A DNA stretch of 64,000 nt, from positions 6,088,560-6,152,559 of the forward strand of contig JAPTHN010000001.1 of assembly GCA_026936325.1 (NCBI GenBank). Reading direction: 5' to 3'. Source of the DNA: Platynereis dumerilii (Eukaryota; Annelida; Polychaeta; Phyllodocida; Nereididae). The position numbers and the translations under genes are program-made. The notes below the pieces were generated by a model. It was not told where the DNA came from. It searched no databases and saw nothing but the letters and a program-made list of their open reading frames with translations. Positions 35,087-46,636 of this stretch are shown in pieces. Position 1 is the first letter of the stretch, and every line of letters begins with the position of its first letter.

Positions 35087-35149
35087 AGAAAAACTGTTGG
35101 TGGCAAAACACTTCCCTGATGCAATTTGCTCGAATCTCCATGTCGCCAT
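35087..35149 (-). CDS. Weak exon candidate before a consensus donor
   Basis: An ATG in good context (TTCATGG) at 35149 opens 21 codons (MATWRFEQIASGKCFATNSF...) that end exactly at an optimal donor, TCT/GTAAGTG. I see no partner exon that I can join with confidence; the ATG at 34257 has its own upstream stop. It may be a 5' exon of another transcript or chance. Confidence 0.2.
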
Positions 35150-35593
35150 GAAGTGATCTTCTTTTATTATTATTATAATAAAGACAGCTGCATGGGAAGT
35201 ACTCATCGAAAAGTACTTGGACTGATGCATAATTTATTTGTATTGGCAACTCCTCTGTGTGAATTTGCACAAAAACATGCATTGTTGTTATCTGGCAAAC
35301 GAAACACAAAAACTAAAGAGAAAAATCCTCAGGCGCAAAATATGAATTAATACCATCTTTTGTAGTACATGTACACTGTCAAAAGACCGGTAGAGGCAGA
35401 CTCGTTTCCATCCACATATCAGTGGACTGGCTGGCAGTACGTGACGTTACAAAGCGATTGTGAATGAGCAGATGTTGATTACATTGTTGCCTCGACCAAT
35501 CAAATCACAGAAGTCAGTATTAGCTACCTAAGGTCATGAAATGCCGTGGAGCCCCGATTGGGTAGGGGAGTGAATGACATGACTTGGGTGTAA

Positions 35594-35883
35594 GGGGCCG
35601 ACCAGAGGATAGTTGGGGGGGGGGCTATGGACTTCACCCCGTGAAGAACTTTTTTTTTCGTTCGCGGTGCTTCGACTAACAATTTTTTTCGAGAGCGCAC
35701 TCACGACAAACTTTTTTTATCGGAATTTTAACATTACGGTACCCTAGCTACAGGTGGAAAGAAACTTCTTTTTTATTTCCTTGTGATGAACAAACTTTTT
35801 TTTTCAGTGTCAAGTGGGAAACAATCGTTTTTTTTCACCAAATATCCATAGCCCCCCCCCCCAAAGATCATCTGGTCGGCCCC
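35594..35883. mobile_element. MITE, GGGGCCGACCAGA ends, TAA target (Harbinger-like), copy 1
   Basis: Terminal inverted repeats GGGGCCGACCAGA and TCTGGTCGGCCCC are flanked by TAA on both sides (35591-35593, 35884-35886). A 3-bp TWA target duplication is the hallmark of PIF/Harbinger elements. The interior repeats AACTTTTTTTT-type words (ACAAACTTTTTTT, GAACTTTTTTTTTC). It is 290 bp long with no transposase. Confidence 0.75.
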
Positions 35884-35960
35884 TAAGAGAAAGTTCTGTA
35901 AAGATAAAAAATCTCAGGAGCTTTTAAAAAACATAAGATTGGTATATGATGGCATGCCAA

Positions 35961-36170
35961 AAGGGTGTGTCGATTTTCGAATTTTATACAAACTCAAAAA
36001 GCGCTAGCGCATTTTGACCTCGAGAATCCAAATCAATTCTCGAAACTGTGATACGACAATTCTTACCTACTTCAATTTTGGTTCAAAGTTTCAATGTTTT
36101 CCACGTTTTCAACCATTTTTGCCAATGCGCAGTTCTCTTTAACTTTGTTAGTATGTGTCATGTATAACAG
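35961..36170 (+). mobile_element. Single arm of the TAGGGTGTGTCAATTTT hAT-like family
   Basis: AGGGTGTGTCGATTTTCGAA, then CTACTTCAATTTTGGTTC and AAAGTTTCAATG match the left arm of the complete element at 37566-38796. Only one arm is present. Confidence 0.7.
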
Positions 36171-36359
36171 ATGCTCAGAAGGTCGCAGAAACTGTGAACA
36201 CTATACCACATTTGCAGATAATATGGGATCTGATGACGATGCCCGGGCGCATCCAATTATGAAAGCACCAGTGATAACACTAAAGCAGCTGTGGATTATT
36301 ATATAAAGATCATGTAAGTGTCAAAAATATTAAAGCGACCACCAGTGGTCCACATCCCC

Positions 36360-37400
36360 CTTTTCTCCTTCAAACATACCATGGTGAATGAGGTTCAGAA
36401 CATCATGAAGGACCTCAACCCCACAAAGTTCACTGGATAATTATGATGACATCGCAGCCAAGGTTCTCATAGCAGCCAAAGACATCCTGGCTCCTTGCTA
36501 TAAATCACTGTTAAACAACTGTGTGGACTCATTCCTACATGAAGCAAAATTTGCACACCCTAAAAAATTTCAGAAAAAAATTGGTTTTTTTAGATTCAAA
36601 ATGGTTTTTTGAAAAACGAAATTTCAATGCAAAAAACCAACACGGATTTTTTTAAAAATCCATGTTGGCTTTCATGTTGGTTTTGCATTGAAATTTGGTT
36701 TTTCAAAAATCCGTTTTGAATCTAAAAAAACAATTTTGTCCCGACATTTTTTAGAGTGCCGAGGTAACCCCCATCTATATGAAGAATAATGCCTTGGACG
36801 AAAAAAACCACAGACCTGTACGTGTGTTGCCCAGCAGCTCTAAAATACTTGAAAAGATCATAGACAAACAACTGTGTGAAAAGTGGTCACCTGAAATTTT
36901 TAATGACTATCTAGCAGCATTTAGACCACACTACAGCTGCCAACAGGTACTATTAGGACTCTGCGATGAATGGAGAGAGGTAAAAGAAAAGAAAGAAATA
37001 CCTGGAGTCCTCATAGTTGATCTTTTGAAAGCCTTCAACTGTCTCTCCAATCCTCTGATAATTGCAAAAGCCCATGCCTATGGGATGGGCCTCCATGATA
37101 GTATCCTCCTTTGCTGATCACCTATCGGAACGCTATCACAGGGCCAAGTGCAATGGAAGCAGAAGCTCATGGGCAAGGTTAACAAAAGGAGTGCCTCAAG
37201 GCTCCATTCTAGGGCCAATTTTATTTAATTTATTTATTGATGGCACACTCTACAACTACGCAGATGACAACACTGTATCAGTGAAAGCCCGCTGTAAGGA
37301 TGATGTTATCACCAAAATTGGAAATAGTGCCAGCCAAATTATAGAGTGGTGTAACAGAAACGGAATGGAGGCAAATGCATCAAAGTTCTAAGTCATGATT
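36360..37400 (+). pseudogene. LINE reverse-transcriptase relic (CR1/L2-like group)
   Basis: Translated pieces hold reverse-transcriptase blocks in order. They are DILAPCYKSLLNN before 36550, then VTPIY, NHRPVRVLPSSSKILEKI, FRPHYSCQQ, VLIVDLLKAFNCL, LTKGVPQGSILGPILFN and LYNYADDNTVSV. Frames change between them (a stop near 36437 and a shift near 37115), and there is no endonuclease or 3' end, so this is a dead, truncated copy. A palindromic MITE splits it at 36552-36758. The ADDNT box and the block order fit the CR1/L2/Jockey group of non-LTR elements. Confidence 0.75.
36552..36758. mobile_element. Palindromic MITE inserted in the LINE relic
   Basis: This is the same family as 14329-14555: TTGGTTTTTTTAGATTC at left, GAATCTAAAAAAACAATTTT at right, AATCCATG facing its mate at the centre. 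Removing it rejoins the LINE frame as KFA then EVTPIY, so it inserted after the LINE. Confidence 0.8.
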
Positions 37401-37419
37401 GCCAGCCATACTATATAGT

Positions 37420-37557
37420 AGACAGATATGGTAAGGGCAGCCCTCTTAGCCCAGATTTAGGTGCTCACGACTCACGAGGATTGATTGATAAGATGGGGGG
37501 GGGGGAGCAAGATTCCTCAACATATTACATGTTTACCTCATGTCAAGGATCTTTTAC
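37420..37557 (-). repeat. SINE family A, 3' half (split copy)
   Basis: On the minus strand this reads CAAGTAAAAGATCCTTGAC, then GAGGAATCTTGC and a CAATCAATCCTCGTGAG tail, matching the tail of the SINE at 18215. The 5' half lies beyond the hAT-like insertion at 38805-39024. Confidence 0.65.
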
Positions 37558-37565
37558 TTGCCCAC

Positions 37566-38796
37566 TAGGGTGTGTCAATTTTTAATTTTTATGCAAATTC
37601 AAAAAGCACTAGTGTCTAAAATGTGCCTTTTGATCCGTGGAATCCAAATCTGTTCTCGAAATGGCGATACGACAATTCTTACCTACTTCAATTTTGGTTC
37701 AAAGTTTCAATGTATTTTTCGTTTTCGACCATTTTCGCCAATCCGCGGTTCTCTATAACTTTGTCAATATGTGTCATACAGCATTCTTATAGCCATGGTT
37801 GGAAAGCTCTCAAAAAGACCTTCATTTTGCATACCAACATCTATGGTCTAGGACGATATCTTGATTCCCTCTAGCCCTTCAGCCTGCACTTTTTAAAATG
37901 AATATGACGCAGATTGTCTAATCCTGTTAAAAAAATGGCATTGGATTTTTTTTTTCAGTGACAGTTCCAGTGATTTACATTCTCTAAGTTTCAGAATGAC
38001 CTAATACAAAAAACTTTTTGATTTTCACCATGGGAGTGCCTGGCTTGTGAGTGATAAAGTTTTAATGTTAACGTTAGTTGAAAACTCGCAAAATGTGAGA
38101 TGGGGTCTGTCGCATTTCATATCATATCTTTGTCAGAATTTATTGCAGGGCAACATGAGTGGTACCACATGAAAGGAAATACTCTTGGCATTCTCATGGT
38201 ACCAATGATGTTGTCCTATATTTAATTCTTGTGGAGTTAAAATATGAAATATAACAGGCCCTCCATGATTTATTCCAATAATTCCCACAAAAGTTTGCAT
38301 TAAAACTTCCAAGCTCATAAAGCAGGAATTTCCATGACCAAAAATTTAAAAAATATTTTATTTGTTTATTCTGGAACTTGGAGAATATAAATCACAGCAA
38401 TTATCAGCAAAAAAAATTCAAAAGCCTTTTTTTAACAGGATTAGACCGTCAGTAACATTTAATTTCTATGAAGTGCCGGCCGAAGAGTTAATGGAAATCA
38501 AGATATCGTCCTAGACCATTGATGTTGGTATTCAAAATGTAGGTCTTTTTGAGAGCTTTTCAACTATGGCAATTAGAATGCTGTATGACAAAGACTGACA
38601 AAGTTACAGAGAACCGCGGATCGGCGAAAACGATCGAAAACGAAAAAAACATTGAAACTTTGAACCAAAATTGAAGTAGGTAAGAATTGTCGTATCGCCA
38701 TTTCGAGAACAGATTTGGATTCCCCAGGTCAAAACGCACCTTTTAGGCACTAGTGCTTTTTGAATTTGCATGAAAATTAAAAATTGACACACCCTA
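37566..38796. mobile_element. hAT-like non-autonomous element, 1231 bp, 8-bp target duplication
   Basis: The ends are TAGGGTGTGTCAATTTTTAA and its complement, with inverted arms over 300 bp long (ACTAGTGTCTAAAATGTGCC, CAAAGTTTCAATG, CATCTATGGTCTAGGACG). The flanks are a perfect 8-bp duplication, TTGCCCAC, at 37558-37565 and 38797-38804. An 8-bp duplication and TAGGG-type ends fit hAT transposons. The target is a family A SINE, which resumes after the element. There is no transposase. Confidence 0.85.
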
Positions 38797-38804
38797 TTGC
38801 CCAC

Positions 38805-39024
38805 CAAAGACACTGATACAATGGGCCGCCAATTTAATGTCTCATCTGAACGGCATCAAGCTGGAATTTTGCTCAGGAAGATCCACTGAATATTTGGGTT
38901 CACCTACCGCGGTTTGAACCCACACAGGCAAAACAATTTCAGCGGAGCAGTATTTGATCCCATGCAGGCAAAAATCTTCAGTGGAGCTTGCAGGCACCTT
39001 AACCACTCCGCCACCCAGCTGCCC
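38805..39024 (-). repeat. SINE family A, 5' half (split copy)
   Basis: On the minus strand the head reads GGTGGCGGAGTGGTTAAGG (A-box), then a duplicated B-box region (GGGATCAAATACTGC and GGGTTCAAACCGCGG). A body with GATGAGACATTAAATTGGC follows. The head module is partly doubled compared with 18215. It continues at 37557. Confidence 0.75.
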
Positions 39025-39087
39025 AAGAAAATGGACATTTGTGTTGTTTGGCCAATGACATTTTCCAGATCGATGTCAAATTACAGA

Positions 39088-39912
39088 GGGGAGAGTGCCC
39101 TAAAATGCACCGCTTCATAGGAGGTGCACCCCTGTGTTTTGCAGCTAATAATAGCTTTGGGGTGTTCCAAACCATATGATTAGTCAAATATTTTGATTAT
39201 AAATTATTTCATCAAATTTTTTAATACTGCTAAGCATAGGTGCCCAGAAACAAGGACCAGGTGAAAATGGCTCCATTTCTAATAACATTTCTATGATTTT
39301 GAAGCACTGTACCGTCAATAATGGCGGTGGTGATGATGCAGAGACTACAATATGACTTTTTCTGCTTTCATTTCTATCAATTTTAAGAGAATTTTTTTGA
39401 AAAAGTCCCATGGTTTTGGAAAAATGACAAAAATCAAGAAACATATACTGTAACCTAAGAGGCACACCCCAGTCTAAATCCTCCATTATAACCGCCAGCA
39501 TAAAAAAACAGCTTTCCAATGGGCTATCTTTACCAAATTCTCACCAAAAAAGTTACTTTGTGCAAAAATATAATTTTTGATCAATAAGAAACAGTAACCC
39601 ATGTTAAATGTGAGGTGTGAATGGGTGTGCTTTTTAAGAACAAAGTAACTTACAGTGAAATATGGGGTGCCTTTTAGGCAACAAAGGGGGTGTGCTTTTT
39701 AAGATAGGGGTGCCTAAAAAGCACCTTTTTGGCCGAAAATTACATTTCATCCTGTAAAAAGATAAATAATGTGTATAATTTCGTATCCTGGGCATATTTT
39801 GAAAGAAAATTTCTTAATGCACAATCTAGTAGCTTACTCATTCATTTGTCAGTAAACATTTTCTTGATATTCAAGATCTCCCTTAAGGGGTGCGTTTTCG
39901 GGCACACCCCTA
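39088..39912. mobile_element. Element with GGGTGTGCCC-type inverted ends
   Basis: The right end complement reads TAGGGGTGTGCCCGAAAACG and the left end GGGGAGAGTGCCCTAAAATG. The interior repeats GGGGTGTGCTTTTTAAGA and GGTGCCTTTTAGG words. The inverted ends are imperfect. hAT-like by the TAGGGGTG end, which is weak evidence. Confidence 0.4.
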
Positions 39913-40004
39913 CATTCCAACAGTATGGTAGAGCATTGTGTAGCCTATATCCAGTAATTATTTAAAGGCTTTTCTTTGGTATATTCAATAAAAAAAATAT
40001 CAGT

Positions 40005-40620
40005 TGTTACAAAAACCAATCTCTGAGAGTGCAAATCCGACAATTTGTGGAAGATTTATTGCTGAAAACTGAGATGGACTACTCAATTCAAAAGTGATGG
40101 AAGGACATCTCATAGTTTTTTTATAATTTCCGCATAGAAATACAAAATGATATAAGTTTGCCATTTTGAATTGTTCCAGATGAATTTATGCTGGATGTAT
40201 TTCAGTATACCCTTGCACTACTGCACATCTGACCGAGAGAACACTAATGCTCCATTATGTAAGAACACATTTAATCTTATTAAAGAATGCAATACAACTT
40301 TATGAAGCCTTATTCCCGAAAAACCTGCTTAGTTGTAAAAGTTCACTCTTCAAAGACATGTATTTCCAGTTCTTGTTTCTTTATATCCCAATGAGTAGGC
40401 CAGTATACACACTTTAGATTTATAATTCTTGCCACAAGTTCATGTCAGAGGTTAGTGTAGCATCATTCCTTTTATGCTAATTCTGGTTGTCCTTTCAATA
40501 TTGGGGCTATAGGGAGAGCAGGTAATTTCCACTGGGCTAGTGAAGCCTTCCTCTGGCAGTAGATCAAAGAGTCGCTTCCTCTCTTGGTTCCGTACGGGTA
40601 ACTACCGGTACCCATTTCAA
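40005..40620 (-). repeat. Family R terminal segment, copy 6
   Basis: Starts with the inverted version of the 17995-18040 terminus (TCTGAGAGTGCAAATC, TTGTGGAAGATTTATT) and runs to CTCTTGGTTCCGTA near 40590. It is closely similar to 47765-48350. Confidence 0.6.
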
Positions 40621-40679
40621 TACTGGTTTGAGAAACTGAACTTATTTCAATATAATATTAATACAAGGTGTAACATTGA

Positions 40680-41030
40680 TTGGCTATGATTCTAATGCTT
40701 TAAATTAAGACTTTTTTCTCCAAAATTACAGGGAATTCATAGGGGAAGCGGGGGTATTTTGTCCCACTTTCAGCACAATCCAAAGTAGATCAAATTCCAC
40801 AACCTTCCCCAGTTTCGGAGGTGAGCTTTGCCATAAGATTGGGGAGTTGTTCTGTCCAGTTTATTGAGATAAATCTTTGTGATTTGCATATTTCTTCCAA
40901 TACATCATTCATTATTGTGTTTTCATATATATACATGCATGCAGTATGTACAAAGAGGGCCAATATAATAATGATCCTTCAAAAAAATTAGAAAGCAGTT
41001 AACTTTATTTAAAAAAAGGAAACACTAACA
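40680..41030. repeat. Segment shared with 48500-48780
   Basis: The two share GGTGTAACAT, CAGGGAATTCATAGGGGAAGC and GTCCAGTTTATTGAGATAAA. It follows family R copies in both places, so it is part of the same larger unit or of a common target. Confidence 0.5.
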
Positions 41031-41079
41031 TAATATTATATTATAATAAGAAATATAACATTATTATTGACACTTTCTT

Positions 41080-41355
41080 GGCTAGTAGTATATATAGATA
41101 GATAGATAGACAGATAGGTGGAACAGGGACGGATGCAGGGGGGATCTCCCCCCCCCCCACCAGACCAAAATTTAAAATTTATATATTCTAACACGTATGT
41201 TAATTTTATCAGGCCTAGTTGCGTTATGTCGCGAGCTATGCGTCCCGCGATGTGATAGCCCAATAGACCCCCCCACTGGAATTGTCTGGATCCCCCCCGA
41301 GGTAGAAATAATCATCTATCTATCTATCTATCTATGTATCCATCTATCTATCTGA
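41080..41355. repeat. GATA/ATCT microsatellites around a G/C-run segment
   Basis: A GATA run is at about 41093-41118 and an ATCT run at 41310-41352. They are inverted to each other and flank a segment with GCAGGGGGGATC and GGATCCCCCCC words, which suggests a small element with microsatellite-forming ends. Confidence 0.5.
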
Positions 41356-41479
41356 GAAAGCTTCAATAATAATGTAATATTTTTATTACATAATCTTGGC
41401 AGCTTACTATCCAGCATAGTAATCTCTATGGTTATTCCGAAGTTGAGTCTCCTTGATTTATTTGGGAAATGTCAGAACA

Positions 41480-43950
41480 TTTGAGTGATTTTTGTGGGTA
41501 AAATTTTGCTTTGGGTTCAATCAAACAGCTGTTCATCAAATCAGGAAGATTAATTCAGATTAACAGGACAAAAATCAATCTCCAAAAAGTACAGTGCAAA
41601 AGCCTTTGGGTGCACTGTAAACCCTGCTGCAACAATTTTATGGTGATTACCGTTACGACAAGAAAACTATTCTTATGGTTAAAACAGCTCTTTTACTATA
41701 AAATGACAATCTTGCATTTTTGAAATCTGATTGTTTAAAAAGAAAGAAGTTAAAAAAACTATGAAATTTAGAGGCTACCAATCTGTTAAAGTGTAAAAAT
41801 ATTTGTTCACTGAACAATAATGAAGTTTGAGATGAACAAGAAAAACTTGCTTTGCAGTTCAAACGGAAGCACTGAACAGAGCCTCCCCCTTATTTTCTCC
41901 AGTTTCATTCTGCAATTTGCACATGCACTAAACTACTTCAATAACATGTCACTTTTCGTTCAATCAAAGTAAATTGCGGAACACAAGTGTTGAAAGATAA
42001 AGCTCATTCAATGTTTTTCTTCAGTTCTAAAACACCAAAACAAATTTCAACAAGTTGAATACATGTACCTAAAGATTTGACATAAGATAAATGATTTAAA
42101 CTGATGAAGCACATAGCTGTTTTCTCCGAACATTCCTCGGTGTAATATACTGTCTTCTATGGTTCAGATATTATGCAAAGAAAACTACCAGAAATATTTC
42201 TTGCCTCAATATATGCATGAAAGTTTCAAATCAATTTGAAGGATTTTTGCTGGCATTATCATGGCTGTCTGAGTGTCTGTGTTAGAGTAGCCGGTACATA
42301 TTTTAAGAGAATGCATTTCATTAAGAAAATAATTGTTGGACTAATAGAAGTACTCTTTAATAACATTATATAACCTCTCTTAGAGCAAATTTTAGTGCCA
42401 GCTTTGATAATTATGATGTTCGAGACATGAAGGCTTCATAAAAACAAGCTTTTATGAATGTGTGATCTTGGCTAGGAATCTCAGCATTCTTTAAGAATGG
42501 GATATCAATTTTGATTGCCTTTAAGTGCAATACTTTAGGTCAAACACAACATGTCCAGAGTGCTTTTAAAATGGCTTTCTGTACAATATTTCTCTTTGAA
42601 ATTAAGTGAATGGTAACTTGTCTTTAGTGGTGCAGTCAATTTATACAAGGCGTAAAAGCTGTGCCAAAAGCATTATTTCTACACGTTAGTGGGATAGCTA
42701 AGTGAGAGAAGACTTATAAAATAAATTTTGGCTTCTTGCTAACAGTGACATTATGCTAGTATTAGCCTATTCCTAAAGCCATTTATTTTACACAAAGTTT
42801 GATTGTACAAGACAGCTGCGTTTCTTTTGGTTTTTTAGTGTTTCTGTAAAATGGCTATGAACATAAACAATATCTTTGAACTGGAAACATGTTGACAGAT
42901 TTTGGATACATCCTTTAAATTCTAAAACTCAAGCCTGAATCAGGCCATTTATAAGTCACTTTCAGCTGTTCTCATGTTAGCAAGACTATTCTTGTGGATT
43001 TTAAAAGGCTGATAATCTAGGGTGTCATTTATTATAATATTCCACCAATTGATGAGTGACCTTTTTTTTCCTAACCTGATATTTCACCTTTCCACTTAAA
43101 ATTGTCTCTGAGTTCCATGAGCCCATAATTGACAAACCTGACCAAATTGCTCAACTCCCAAGGAACTAGTTTTGCATGGAGTACCATCAAACAGCTGTCC
43201 ATCAGCGTCTGGAAGATTAAGGTAGATCAACAGGGCTTGACATGGAGTGGAGTGGCATAAGAATTAAGCCAGAGTTTGTGCATCTCAGACAAATGCCAGA
43301 GTACAAAAGCCCTTGGGCAATCATTAAACTTCAAAGCATGCATTAAGGCCAAGAGGTTTAGACCTACTTGCAGATTTAAAATCCAAAATGAGAATCTAAA
43401 AAACAGTGACATTTGCATACGTAGTAGAGTAGCCTGTCAGTAAAAGTTTATTCGAAGTACACGTACATGGTCAATGAACTAAAATGAATTTTTCAATAAA
43501 AAAATATACTCATTAAAGCCCGACATTGAACTGAGCCGCCCCCTTGATTACTCATGTTTCATTCTGCAATTTGCACATGCACTAAACTATTCAATAACAT
43601 GTCACTTTTCATTCTATCAAAGCAGATTGCGAAACACAAGTGTTTTGAAGATAAAGCTAATCGCTGTCTTTCTGTACTTCCAAGGCATCAAACCACATCA
43701 CATTAAGGTCAATGCTTTTCCTTTTTTTACTCTAAAAAAAGGAAAGATAAAGGTACTTTTATTTAACATTGGTAGCCAAGCTAAGTCAGCGACATCCTTT
43801 AGTGCTAGTTGAAGATGAATGATGTGGAGGCGCCATAACATTTTATGAAGATTTGGACTGTTAGTATGCTTGATTATGGACACATTACTTCTTGATTGAA
43901 TTTAAGTGCAGTGCTTTTAATCACTGTTAATGTGTCCAGAAGCTTTCTGC
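41480..43950 (-). repeat. Modular dispersed repeat family R, copy 7
   Basis: This parallels 18985-21440 over most of its length (GAACTGAGCCGCCCCCTTGA, TTTTAGTGCCAGCTTTGAT, GCTTGACATGGAGTGGAG). It lacks the hairpin insertion found at 20413 in the other copy. No coding sequence. Confidence 0.6.
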
Positions 43951-44029
43951 GTTGGCTTCGTACAGCAGTATGTTAAGGTTTTTTGTGCAAGTTTAATCAA
44001 TTAAATACAACACAAGAAGGTACAGTGGT

Positions 44030-44225
44030 ACCTGAGTTTTAAGACCCCCTGTTATAAGACAAACTTCCCAAATGTAATTTTTACCCGGGCGGTAGGCCGC
44101 ACCCCAACGAGAGACCATTTCATTACGGCAGAAGGGGCAGTCTTGTAACACAGGCCCACTGTGATTGTCAGATGCATGGAAGGAGGAGTTCTAAGATAAT
44201 AAGATGAAAATAAAGACTTGCCATG
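44030..44225. mobile_element. Possible CAGTGGTACCTGAG DNA-element end
   Basis: ACAGTGGTACCTGAGTTTTA, then CTGTTATAAGAC resembles the CAGTGGAACCT...TTATAA ends common in pogo/mariner-type elements. I cannot find the matching opposite end. Confidence 0.25.
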
Positions 44226-44229
44226 TGTA

Positions 44230-45009
44230 GTCATAAAGACTTGCCATTTGTATAATCAATGTGTTATGGTACTTGCATTGTCTTTCAACTCAAAATAATT
44301 TTCATTAAATTATTTTTTGCCAATGTATTGCTGCAACAATGTATTACCGCAGCAATGTATTGCCACTGAATAGGAGTCATTTATGGCTATTTACTATTTG
44401 ACGTCAAATGTGAATAAAAGATGAAGTCAAGAACAAGAGCATATACATCAATTGTAGTATTTTGCTGTAATATCTATTAGATAGATACACAAGTGAAGAT
44501 TTTTCACAACTCTCAAGTGTTTCCACCCGATCTGTTGTATGTAATGCCTTTACTTTTTTTTTACTTTCCAGCCAAAAGGACTTCTCTTATTGCACTTAAC
44601 GTCAGACATTTTGCTTGTTCCATGGGAAAGTCAATCAGAAAATTGCACTCTGAAAACACCTTCTGCCAAGGCTACAAAACTGGATACTTCAGAATGAATA
44701 CTACGTTTGAAAGAAAGTTTCTTCAGTAGATTTATTATAAAGTCCTGTGCCTTTTAAAAGGAATTTCATTAAAATGATCGTGAAGTTTGTGCCTAGTTTT
44801 TCCATTGCATTATTATATCATTAATATACATCCTTGACCATAGATTTAATATGGATCTCTGGGAGGCAAAGTAAACAAACCCTGAAATTCAAAAACGGCA
44901 TTGACCTAATTATTAATGCTCATGGTTCTAAAGCTTCTTAGTTAGATATTTTACAATCATAACAACCTGATTGGGCTTTTGAAATTAACCATTTTTTAAA
45001 ATAGATAAC
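44230..45009. other. No gene seen
   Basis: AT-rich. CAATGTATTGC/CCGCAGCAATGTATTG words recur near 44325-44360. No exon candidate here. Confidence 0.4.
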
Positions 45010-45258
45010 CTAACCTGTAGTAAGCATCAGGTGGGGGATACAGTAACTGTTGTTTGCCAAAAACCATAAAAACATGGAAATGCAAGAATAATTATTCAGG
45101 AACCTTGGTTCACTTTGCATCCCGAGGTCCATATGGAATACTTCCTGTCTCTGTTCGGGACTGTCAAGTGGCAGCAGAATGCTGACAGTCCCTGGAAAAT
45201 CGAATTGGGTCAACAATAATCTGATCTGTTTTGGACAGATCACCAGATCAGGCCGCAC
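45010..45258 (-). pseudogene. Unexplained coding-like frame, possibly a remnant exon
   Basis: The frame reads RPDLVICPKQIRLLLTQFDF, then PGTVSILLPLDSPEQRQEVF and HMDLGMQSEPRFLNN, with protein-like residue use unlike the surrounding AT-rich frames. I recognise no family. There is no obvious splice acceptor in frame and the end of the frame degrades. It may be a remnant exon or a fragment of a transposon protein. Confidence 0.25.
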
Positions 45259-45259
45259 A

Positions 45260-46390
45260 ACAGCTGTCCATACTACTACGCCAAACTACTTTCACAAAGC
45301 ATGGTTGCTGGCAAATATCCAGTCCACTGAATGAAAATGTTTGGAAATCATGAGACAACAGAAAGTTTTGAAACTTTAGCATACACTTTGCTTGTGAAAG
45401 GGATGATTTTACTCATTAGAAGCTTGATGGTATTCAAGCTACTTATGCCATTTAGTGCATGTTAAATTGTGGTCAGAAAAGGGTCCAAAAAGAATGCATT
45501 CTCACTAATTCAAGTGTCCATACAAAGCCAATGTTTTTGCTTTGCAATATCAAAAATGCTCAATTGTATTTATTCTATTACTTTATGGAGATTTATGAAC
45601 TAGGACAACAATATAATTCACAATTTCATAAAAGCTGTGTTACACTCAGCAAAATGTATTGTCCATGCCACAAGTGGCCCCCTCTATACTGGCAATATAT
45701 GTGAGCTACAATGCATAGGCCTACATCCTCCATGATAAAAAATAGTTCCAACTTATTTTGGTATTTACAAGCTGTCTGCTTCAAATTGAAGCCAAAAAAG
45801 TCAGATTAGACACTTGCAGAGTTTTGGAAATAACTAGACCATCACTAAATGATGGAACTGTCCTGGTTTCTTCCACACTGTCCTGGTTTCTTCCAGAGAT
45901 CGAAATTCTGTTGACCGCTCACAAGAGCTCGCGAATTTTGCACCCTAGGTGGCAGCAAATAGCGATCAACTTGTAGACAGGAGTACTTCTGCAATACCCA
46001 TGGAAATGGATAACTTTCTGCAAATTGTTCTGGAGCACATGAAGTTTAGATGCAGTTGTGACTACTTCCAATTGCCGCCTTTGGGAAGAACATGTCATTC
46101 TTAATGTTACCACATTAACCGTAGAAAAAGCTCTAGCATGGTGAAATTTGGGAAACCGAACATTAAATATTCTACCTTAAAAGGGTAATCTGCAGCTGGT
46201 AATTGAGGCTTTCAAAGAGCGATTAATTATCAGAGAAGACCTTTCTAACATTCAACCTTCAAAATTAACATTTTTTTCTGCCACTTTTCTCAAAAAAAAA
46301 ATTCCATAAAAATGTATGAGCAACAGTGGGTAGTCCTAAATATATGTACATGTAGTATTTTGCTGTAGTATCTATCAGATAAAAGATTGT
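45260..46390. other. No gene seen
   Basis: Contains a short exact tandem copy (TGTCCTGGTTTCTTCCA twice near 45863-45900). No other structure that I can support. Confidence 0.4.
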
Positions 46391-46394
46391 CGAT

Positions 46395-46525
46395 GTCTTT
46401 AAAATTTTGCTTATGAAGGTCGACTGAATATTCTGGTTCACCAACCTGGATTTGAACCTGTGCAGGCAAAAACCTTCAGCAGAGCCTGCAGGCACCTTGA
46501 TCACTCTGCCACCTGTCCCTGCGGC
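46395..46525 (-). repeat. SINE family A, truncated copy
   Basis: On the minus strand it reads AGGTGGCAGAGTGATCAAGG, then CAGGTTCAAATCCAGG (B-box) and ATATTCAGTCGACCTTC, then stops. Upstream flank resembling 39025-39075 (GCCCAAGAAA) is shared with the split copy. Confidence 0.65.
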
Positions 46526-46636
46526 CCAAGAAATTTGCGTTATTAGGCATATGACATATTCCGGATAAGGTTTAATAACATACTTTCCAAGAATAAGGCA
46601 AAACTTTGTGTATATCCAGAGTTTATCATTTAGAGG

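Noticed and set aside
44030-44225. Complete pogo-like transposon
   Set aside because: Only one end-like word is present and no mate or transposase is visible, so it is kept only as a low-confidence feature.
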